From Syntrophomonadaceae bacterium (GTDB lineage Bacteria; Bacillota_B; Syntrophomonadia; Syntrophomonadales; Syntrophomonadaceae), in contig DAOUSQ010000051.1 of assembly GCA_030627145.1 (NCBI GenBank), forward strand, positions 1-7,179: a stretch of DNA of 7,179 nucleotides, written 5' to 3'. This document shows positions 1 through 4,658 of the stretch, piece by piece; position 1 is the first letter of the stretch; each line of letters starts with the position of its first letter. The notes under the pieces are model-generated. The model was not told the origin of the DNA, made no database searches, and saw only the letters and a list, made by a program, of their open reading frames with translations. The position numbers and the translations under genes were made by a program.

Positions 1-621
1 ACTGATAGTCTTAATATTACCTGTTGCCAGTAACCTGAGTAAAGCCAGGCTCTCACCGGATAGCAAAAACTTTTTATCTAACTGCCCGGCACAATCATTA
101 CATACCACTCCACCTTCAGCCAGACTAAAAATCTGCAACGAACCATGTTTTTTATTACACAGTACACATTTATTTAGAACCGGACTGTAACCCAGGTTTA
201 TCAAAAGATTCATTTCAAAAAACCTTATTATTAATAGGTTAAGACTGATTTCATTCAAATACCGCAAAACAGATAAAGTTGTAACATAAAGTCCCGGTAA
301 AGCTACCCGGTCCATTAAAGTTTTATCTAATAGTTCCATCATATAAACCGCATATAAAGTCCTGCTCATATCTTCACGAACGTCGCCGTAAAAATCCAGC
401 AGTTTACCCTGAGTAATTAAATCAAGCCCTCTTCCAGCACTGAAAAACAAAGAAGAATGACAAAAAGGCTGCACACATGCACGCAGGCTGCTCTTAGGTT
501 TTTTTATTCCTTTAGCAACAGCTTTCAGCTTCCCTTCTTTTTCTGAAAACATAGTTACTAATTTATCCGTTTCCCTGAAATCCATAGTTTTAATAATTAT
601 AGCCCGGCTGCTATAATACAT
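1..621 (-). CDS. recO: DNA repair protein RecO, C-terminus cut by window edge
   Basis: Recombination mediator of the RecFOR pathway: it binds ssDNA/SSB and helps load RecA at gaps, in the cytoplasm. My translation gives 207 codons with no stop, running off the left edge, so roughly the last 40-50 residues of a usual 240-260 aa protein are missing. The N-terminus (MYYSSRAIIIKTMDFRETDK) and the segment to about residue 80 match the RecO OB-fold, including the K-A-V-A-K-G-I-K-K-P-K stretch at residues 33-43. A helical region follows, then a zinc-binding pattern C152-x2-C155 and C174-x2-C177, typical of the family. The ATG (621-619) overlaps the TAA of the upstream 307-codon gene by one base, and a GGGGTGAG ribosome-binding site lies inside that gene, so translation is probably coupled. 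recO normally follows era directly in Bacillota; here two genes intervene. Confidence 0.95.
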   Translation of the reverse strand, partial: MYYSSRAIIIKTMDFRETDKLVTMFSEKEGKLKAVAKGIKKPKSSLRACVQPFCHSSLFFSAGRGLDLITQGKLLDFYGDVREDMSRTLYAVYMMELLDKTLMDRVALPGLYVTTLSVLRYLNEISLNLLIIRFFEMNLLINLGYSPVLNKCVLCNKKHGSLQIFSLAEGGVVCNDCAGQLDKKFLLSGESLALLRLLATGNIKTIS

Positions 622-1544
622 TATCTCTCACCCCAAAAAACGCCGGTGACTTTAACCGGTTCATTTACTCTTTCTACAGGAATTTTTGTATTTTCATGGA
701 TTATTGTTAAGAAAGCCTCAGCTTCTTCCTTACTTATATAATTGTAATCAAAAGCCAGACAGATTTTATTAATGTTATTTATTCCCAGGGAATTAAGCCT
801 CTTTAAAAATAAATGAATATCATTGGAATAATCTTTATTAATATAAGCAAATATAACACCACCATATTTACTTATTCTTCTTTCTGCCAGGGGCTCAGAT
901 GGTTCCCGGGAAATATCAGTATAATTAGAAGATAGCAAAATCTTTTGAGTAATATCAATCAATGATTTTTCATTCTTAACCAGAGCCCAGCGAGGTACAG
1001 TCACAATTACTGAAGGAGAACAGACTTCACGTGCCAGTGAAAGTACTTTACTGACCTTCATTCCGTCGAGCATATAACTGTGAACTGCATAGCCGGCTAT
1101 TTGTGGGATAATAATAATGTCAGGTTCCAGACCAATAGTAGGCAGGTGATGCCCTCCATCAAATATCACTACCCGGTAGGCACTTTCTCTAATTTTTTGC
1201 AAATATTTAAGCCCATTACCACTGCTGTGCCAGGAATCCAGGGCAGAACACTCTACTATTGCACCGCACTTATCAGCCAGCATCTGGTCGATGATATTAC
1301 TATAATTTTTGCTCCTACCCGGTATTATTGCCTGAACAATAACTTTATCAAGTGGAAAATCCAGTTTCCTGAGACCCGGGTTGTATATTATTTTACAGTC
1401 TGCCCTGGTAGAAACCTTCTCAGCATAAAATTCGAGCAGATTATTATAACCCAGCGACTTTAATGTTTCAGATGGGTAATTAACCATAATGCAAATATAA
1501 AAACTAACGAGAATAATAAGAAGATATAATTTTTTTCTCCACAT
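621..1544 (-). CDS. Unrecognised membrane-anchored protein, possibly a P-loop-less PgsB/CapB-like (Mur-ligase-fold) homologue
   Basis: I do not recognise this 307-residue protein with certainty. Seen directly: N-terminal MWRKK followed by one hydrophobic segment (about residues 6-22), suggesting a single membrane anchor; then an alpha/beta-looking body with hydrophobic strands ending in VECSAL (97-102), VVIFDGGHH (125-133), DIIIIPQ (142-148), VIVTVP (179-184) and ICLAFD (261-266). No P-loop is present. Inference from memory: the order AIVEC...(34 residues)...DGGHH, and a C-terminal run from about residue 228 to 297, recall PgsB/CapB, a membrane-anchored Mur-ligase-like enzyme of poly-gamma-glutamate synthesis of about 390 aa. 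The N-terminal ATP-binding part of that family would be deleted here and its NxRxDR-like motif lost. If so, it is non-catalytic or has a new role. The ATG has an AGGAGA ribosome-binding site (1555-1560) directly after the deoC stop. The frame is intact and the 1-base overlap with recO argues for real expression. Alternative: an unrelated lineage-specific Rossmann-like protein. Confidence 0.88.
   Translation of the reverse strand: MWRKKLYLLIILVSFYICIMVNYPSETLKSLGYNNLLEFYAEKVSTRADCKIIYNPGLRKLDFPLDKVIVQAIIPGRSKNYSNIIDQMLADKCGAIVECSALDSWHSSGNGLKYLQKIRESAYRVVIFDGGHHLPTIGLEPDIIIIPQIAGYAVHSYMLDGMKVSKVLSLAREVCSPSVIVTVPRWALVKNEKSLIDITQKILLSSNYTDISREPSEPLAERRISKYGGVIFAYINKDYSNDIHLFLKRLNSLGINNINKICLAFDYNYISKEEAEAFLTIIHENTKIPVERVNEPVKVTGVFWGER
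627..634 (-). promoter_or_regulatory. Ribosome-binding site of recO inside the upstream gene
   Basis: The minus strand reads GGGGTGAG here; its GGTGA part pairs with the 3' end of 16S rRNA and ends six bases before the recO ATG. It lies in the last codons of the 307-codon gene, so ribosomes finishing that gene can restart at the overlapping TAATG. This supports the recO start chosen. Confidence 0.75.
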
Positions 1545-1560
1545 AAGAAGGCTATCTCCT

Positions 1561-2226
1561 TTATAGCCCTCCCTTTTTCATAAACTCCTCTACAAGACAA
1601 CCTGCACTACTGCTGCCGATCCGGTCGACTCCAGCTTTTATAAGCTGCAGGGCAAAATCAAGATTTTTTATTCCACCACTGGCTTTTATCTTTAATTTAT
1701 CGCTCTTATGAGCTTTTATTATCTCTATGTCTTCCATATTTACACCCCTGCTAGAAAAACCAGTAGATGTCTTAATAAAATCAGCCCCCGTGGTGCTTAT
1801 TATTTCAGTAAGGTAAACCAATTCAAACTTATCCAGCAGAGCTGTTTCAACAATCACTTTTAATGTAAATTGATAATCATCCTTGAGCAGCAAAATATTT
1901 TTAATCTCCTCCTCTATTTTCCGGAAAGCTTTATCTTTTACCGCTCCAATATTTATTACCATGTCAAGTTCAACAGCACCGTTATAAAGAGCTTCCCTGG
2001 CAGAATATATCTTGGTTGATAAAAGCTCTGCACCCAAGGGAAAGCCAATAACTGTACAGAGATTCACCCTGCTGTCAGCCAGTAAATCTTTTGCAAAAGC
2101 CAGACGACAGGGATGAATACAAACAGCAGCCATTTCGTAATCGACTGCCTCTTCACATAATATCTTTATATCAGTTTCAGTAGCTTCGGGTTTGAGGTTG
2201 GTACTATCCAGATAAGAAGCAAACAT
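1561..2226 (-). CDS. deoC: Deoxyribose-phosphate aldolase
   Basis: Class I aldolase that cleaves 2-deoxyribose 5-phosphate into glyceraldehyde 3-phosphate and acetaldehyde, the last step of deoxynucleoside catabolism in the cytoplasm. The 221 aa length is normal for the Bacillota type (about 220). Visible TIM-barrel landmarks: N-terminal LDSTNLKPEAT (6-16; families usually have DHT-L-LKP), VCIHP with C36, VIGFPLG (59-65), ELDMVINIG with proton-relay D88 (86-94), the Schiff-base lysine K152 in FIKTSTGF (150-157), second active-site lysine K181 in KASGGIK (181-187), and the phosphate-binding GGIK and GSSSAG (204-209). The ATG has an AGGTGG ribosome-binding site (2233-2238) six bases upstream. 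A 162-nt gap separates it from era; the next gene begins 16 nt after its stop. With cdd in the same cluster it suggests deoxycytidine/deoxyribose salvage. I see no confident promoter of its own. Confidence 0.97.
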   Translation of the reverse strand: MFASYLDSTNLKPEATETDIKILCEEAVDYEMAAVCIHPCRLAFAKDLLADSRVNLCTVIGFPLGAELLSTKIYSAREALYNGAVELDMVINIGAVKDKAFRKIEEEIKNILLLKDDYQFTLKVIVETALLDKFELVYLTEIISTTGADFIKTSTGFSSRGVNMEDIEIIKAHKSDKLKIKASGGIKNLDFALQLIKAGVDRIGSSSAGCLVEEFMKKGGL

Positions 2227-2252
2227 ATTTTTCCACCTATCTTTTCATCATA

Positions 2253-2275
2253 AAAAGCTTATTTACTCAGCTTTT
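2253..2275 (-). other. Short inverted repeat before deoC (weak terminator-like or operator-like hairpin)
   Basis: Arms AAAAGCT and AGCTTTT (2269-2275 and 2253-2259) are perfectly complementary around a 9-base loop, and on the minus strand the second arm runs into an extra T. With only two G-C pairs and a T-run that belongs to the stem, it would be a weak intrinsic terminator or attenuator between era and deoC. It could equally be a regulator site, or chance in AT-rich DNA. It ends 15 bases upstream of the deoC ribosome-binding site. Confidence 0.35.
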
Positions 2276-2290
2276 GCAGTTAACAACACC

Positions 2291-2318
2291 TTACTCCTAA
2301 CTCTTTACCTATTACTCA
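2291..2318 (+). repeat. Four tandem degenerate heptamers in the era-deoC gap
   Basis: Four adjacent 7-base units share the pattern T-(T/A)-A-C-(T/C): TTACTCC (2291-2297), TAACTCT (2298-2304), TTACCTA (2305-2311) and TTACTCA (2312-2318). A poorer fifth unit, CAACACC, precedes them at 2284-2290. The 162-nt gap (2227-2388) has no ORF with a ribosome-binding site. Related units occur in the gap on the other side of era, which suggests a dispersed short repeat family; that is inference from one window. Confidence 0.6.
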
Positions 2319-2388
2319 AACAATACTTTTTATGGAACAGTAAACAATATTATTCTATAAGTGCTAAAATTGTATTAGTTATTTATGA

Positions 2389-3264
2389 CTAAAAGCCAAG
2401 CTGATTAAGGTTACCCTCGTTATCCCGCCAGTTTTTCTTAACCTTAACCCACAGGTCAAGATAAACCGAAGAATTCAATGTTTTTTCTATATCTTTTCGT
2501 GCTTGTTTCCCAATAGCCTTCAGCATCTGGCCATTCTTGCCAATAACAATTCCTTTTTGAGAATCTCTTTCTGTATATATAACTGCTCTAAGGTATATTT
2601 TCCCATGTGACTGGTTCTTAAATTCTTCGATCTCAACGGCCAGTGAATGAGGTACCTCATCCCGGGTCAATATTAGAGCCTTTTCTCTGATTAATTCTGC
2701 AACTATGAAGGATATGGGTTGATCAGTCATATCTTCCTCCGGGTAATAAAGGGGCCCTTCAGGCAGGTTTTGGAAGGTTTTCTCAAGTAATAACGAAATA
2801 TTTGTCCCCAGGGTAGCAGAAAGAGGAATTACCTCAGCAAAACACATGTGGTTATTAAAAGTTTGAATAAATTCTTTGACCTGATTTTCTTTAACCAGAT
2901 CTATTTTATTAACAAGTAAAAAAACAGGTACAACTGCATCTTTTAACTGTTCCATAATAAAGCGTTCCCCTCCACCAAAAGGCCGGGTAACATCAGTCAT
3001 ATAAAATATAATATCTACCTCTTCCATCGTACGGGTTGAGATTTTTACCATATACTCGCCCAGGAGATGTTTTGGTTTATGAATACCGGGAGTATCAATA
3101 AATATGGCCTGTCCTTTATCACATGTATATATTCCTTGAATACGTGTCCTCGTAGTCTGAGGTTTTTCTGTTACAATAGCTATTTTTTCTCCTATTATCG
3201 TATTCATTAAAGTCGATTTTCCCACATTGGGTCTACCCACTATACTTACAAATCCTGACTTCAC
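2389..3264 (-). CDS. era: GTPase Era, 30S ribosome assembly factor
   Basis: Essential Ras-like GTPase that binds the 3' end of 16S rRNA and helps mature the 30S subunit, peripherally membrane-associated. The 291 aa length is close to the family norm of about 300. Motifs: G1 P-loop GRPNVGKST (10-18), G2 QTTRTRI (36-42), G3 DTPG (57-60), G4 NKID (119-122), G5 SA (149-150), then the KH RNA-binding domain with GIVIGKNGQMLKAIG (238-252) and the usual LDLWVKVKKNWR (269-280) near the C-terminus. All key residues are present. The start is GTG at 3264: a strong GGAGGA (3271-3276) sits six bases upstream, and the ATG one base off is in another frame and hits a stop at once. It lies 84 nt after cdd. Unusually, deoC and an unknown gene separate it from recO. 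Confidence 0.99.
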   Translation of the reverse strand: MKSGFVSIVGRPNVGKSTLMNTIIGEKIAIVTEKPQTTRTRIQGIYTCDKGQAIFIDTPGIHKPKHLLGEYMVKISTRTMEEVDIIFYMTDVTRPFGGGERFIMEQLKDAVVPVFLLVNKIDLVKENQVKEFIQTFNNHMCFAEVIPLSATLGTNISLLLEKTFQNLPEGPLYYPEEDMTDQPISFIVAELIREKALILTRDEVPHSLAVEIEEFKNQSHGKIYLRAVIYTERDSQKGIVIGKNGQMLKAIGKQARKDIEKTLNSSVYLDLWVKVKKNWRDNEGNLNQLGF

Positions 3265-3270
3265 ATTTAT

Positions 3271-3276
3271 TCCTCC
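3271..3276 (-). promoter_or_regulatory. Ribosome-binding site fixing the GTG start of era
   Basis: GGAGGA on the minus strand, with a six-base spacer to GTG (3264-3262). An overlapping ATG at 3266-3264 would read straight into TGA, so GTG is the only workable start at this site. Confidence 0.85.
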
Positions 3277-3285
3277 ATCATAATT

Positions 3286-3341
3286 AAGGTTAGGCGTAAG
3301 ACGTTAGTTTTCTATTCTAATCTAACTCTACCTGTTACTTC
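3286..3341. repeat. Degenerate heptamer units in opposing orientation in the cdd-era gap
   Basis: Read on the minus strand, TAACGTC (3300-3306), TTACGCC (3293-3299) and TAACCTT (3286-3292) are three adjacent 7-base units. On the plus strand similar but less regular units appear at 3323-3329 (TAACTCT, identical to a unit in the era-deoC gap) and 3335-3341 (TTACTTC). The two groups face each other around a T-rich centre near 3307-3316 and form an imperfect inverted repeat. The 84-nt gap (3265-3348) otherwise holds only the era ribosome-binding site. Confidence 0.5.
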
Positions 3342-3348
3342 CCAAGGT

Positions 3349-3735
3349 TTATGTTCTCATTTTAAACGCCTGAGGTAGCATATCATTCAAATTATACTCT
3401 TTATAATTGTTCTTTTCATCAGAAATTATTACTTTTAAGTCCCTAGAAAACTCAGTAAGTACCTGTAAACATGCTCCACATGGATAAATAAATCCTCCAC
3501 CACTGCTTGTAATAGCTATGGACTTAAATTCATTTTCTCCTTCGGTTATTGCTTTAAATACCGCAATGCGCTCAGCACAAACAGTTAATCCATAAGAAGC
3601 ATTTTCTACATTAGCCCCTGTATATACTTTTCCGCCTTTGCTTAACAGAGCTGCTCCTACTTTAAGCCCTGAATAAGGACAATAAGCATTTTCCTGTGCC
3701 TTACGGGCCATTTCTATCAGCTCATTAGAAAGCAT
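3349..3735 (-). CDS. cdd: Cytidine deaminase (small homotetrameric type)
   Basis: Zinc hydrolase that deaminates cytidine and deoxycytidine to uridine and deoxyuridine in pyrimidine salvage, in the cytoplasm. The 128 aa length matches the short tetrameric class (about 130). Motifs: CPYSGLKVGAAL (19-30), substrate-binding N42 and E44 in GANVENAS (40-47), the zinc/catalytic C-A-E with C53 and proton-shuttling E55, and P-C-G-A-C with zinc ligands C86 and C89. No key residue is missing. The ATG at 3735 has GGAGGG (3745-3750) nine bases upstream. A 92-nt gap separates it from dgkA and 84 nt from era; neither shows a convincing promoter, so read-through from upstream is likely. Its place before era is the usual Bacillota order. 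Confidence 0.97.
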   Translation of the reverse strand: MLSNELIEMARKAQENAYCPYSGLKVGAALLSKGGKVYTGANVENASYGLTVCAERIAVFKAITEGENEFKSIAITSSGGGFIYPCGACLQVLTEFSRDLKVIISDEKNNYKEYNLNDMLPQAFKMRT

Positions 3736-3827
3736 TTAAATCATCCCTCCACGTAATAATTCTGCCTTTATCCCCCTCCATCCACAGGAACAAATGCTTT
3801 TGATACTTTTTCACAGGGCTTCTAAAA

Positions 3828-4181
3828 TTAGAATAAATAAGGCCCAAAGATTATAAAAGCCATAATAACAGCATTTATTGCACTTAATAAAACCGCACCT
3901 GCCGCCAGGTTTTTGGCAATTTTAGCCAGAGGGTGGTAATCCGCCGTAACAAGATCTACTATTTTCTCAACCGCCGTATTAATAGTTTCAGCAACCAGGA
4001 CGAAAAATATAGTAATAAATAATAATCCCCATTCAAGCCTCTTAATACCTAAAACATAACCTGACATCACAGCTAATATAGCAGCTATGGCGTGTAGCTT
4101 CATGTTCCTCTCGCTAATAAAAGCATAAATAACACCTGCAGTAGCAGCAGAAAAACTTTGATTCAACTTTCGCCTGCCCAT
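3828..4181 (-). CDS. dgkA: DgkA-family lipid kinase, probably undecaprenol kinase
   Basis: Small integral-membrane kinase; in Gram-positives this family phosphorylates undecaprenol to regenerate the lipid carrier for wall synthesis (family knowledge). 117 aa, with three hydrophobic helices by eye: about residues 30-46, 51-65 and 94-114, after an amphipathic N-terminus. Catalytic-region residues equivalent to those of E. coli DgkA: E24 in SERN (E28), E65 and N68 in AETIN (E69, N72), E72 in VEKIVD (E76), and K90 in IAKNLAAGAVLL. The residue after K90 is Asn (N91) where B. subtilis and E. coli have Asp; the codon is AAC. The ATG lies 6 nt after the ybeY stop, and its GTGAGG ribosome-binding site forms the last two ybeY codons, implying coupling. 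Substrate (undecaprenol rather than diacylglycerol) is inferred from lineage. Confidence 0.94.
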   Translation of the reverse strand: MGRRKLNQSFSAATAGVIYAFISERNMKLHAIAAILAVMSGYVLGIKRLEWGLLFITIFFVLVAETINTAVEKIVDLVTADYHPLAKIAKNLAAGAVLLSAINAVIMAFIIFGPYLF

Positions 4182-4187
4182 ATATTA

Positions 4188-4658
4188 CTACCTCACTAAT
4201 CCAACATCTCTCATTATTCTTTCTTCAAGATTACGCATTATTCTTTTTTCGTCCTCAGTTTCATGATCATACCCGAGTAGATGTAATATTCCATGAGCTA
4301 CAAGGTAACCCAGTTCTCTTGCAATGCTGTGTCCATATTCCTCACTTTGTTCTTTTGCCTGTTCAAGGGAAATAACAATATCCCCTAAAACATTAACATC
4401 CCCGGGAAAAGTAAAATCAGGTTCTTCCTCCGTTAACTCGTTCATAGAAAAAGAAAGAACATCAGTAGGTTTGTTCTCGTTGCGATATATTAGATTAAGT
4501 TCTCTAATATAGTTGTTATCAACTATTAGTATACTTAACTCTGTTGCTTCAGGCAGGTTTCCTACCCTCGCACCAACATTGGCAACATTCATGATGACCT
4601 GTTGTAGGTCCCTGGTATAACTAACTTTATTCTGCTGGTTTATTATCATGGTATTCAT
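4188..4658 (-). CDS. ybeY: Endoribonuclease YbeY (rRNA maturation factor)
   Basis: Zinc-dependent endoribonuclease involved in 16S rRNA 3'-end processing and ribosome quality control. 156 aa, the normal length (about 155). The UPF0054 signature is complete: R59 followed by NKPTDVLSF (62-70), LGDIVIS (91-97), and the zinc motif H-x3-H-x5-H with H122, H126 and H132 in HGILHLLGYDH. The start at 4658 is supported by GGAGAG (4665-4670) six bases upstream; a second ATG three codons in is too far from it. The gene begins 32 nt inside pgpH in another frame and ends 6 nt before dgkA, so pgpH-ybeY-dgkA looks like one translationally linked unit. The functional link to its neighbour Era, which also acts at the 16S 3' end, is established for the families. 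Confidence 0.97.
   Translation of the reverse strand: MNTMIINQQNKVSYTRDLQQVIMNVANVGARVGNLPEATELSILIVDNNYIRELNLIYRNENKPTDVLSFSMNELTEEEPDFTFPGDVNVLGDIVISLEQAKEQSEEYGHSIARELGYLVAHGILHLLGYDHETEDEKRIMRNLEERIMRDVGLVR

Noticed and set aside
1080..1463. 127-codon plus-strand ORF antisense to the unknown gene
   Set aside because: It lies wholly inside the minus-strand gene, has no recognisable domain or convincing ribosome-binding site, and its composition reads as a reverse-strand shadow.
2319..2388. Possible deoC promoter (TTGTTT with TATTGT at 16 bases on the minus strand)
   Set aside because: The -35 matches only three of six bases in strongly AT-rich DNA, where such pairs are common, so I do not call it.
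3772..3779. Very strong Shine-Dalgarno-like GGAGGGGG on the minus strand in the dgkA-cdd gap
   Set aside because: No usable start codon lies 5-12 bases downstream, so it is not attached to any gene; cdd has its own GGAGGG nearer its ATG.
3725..3814. 29-codon minus-strand ORF with GTG start in the dgkA-cdd gap, running into the cdd start
   Set aside because: There is no ribosome-binding site before the GTG or before its internal ATG, it does not resemble the small YqzL protein known from era-recO regions, and it is short enough to occur by chance.
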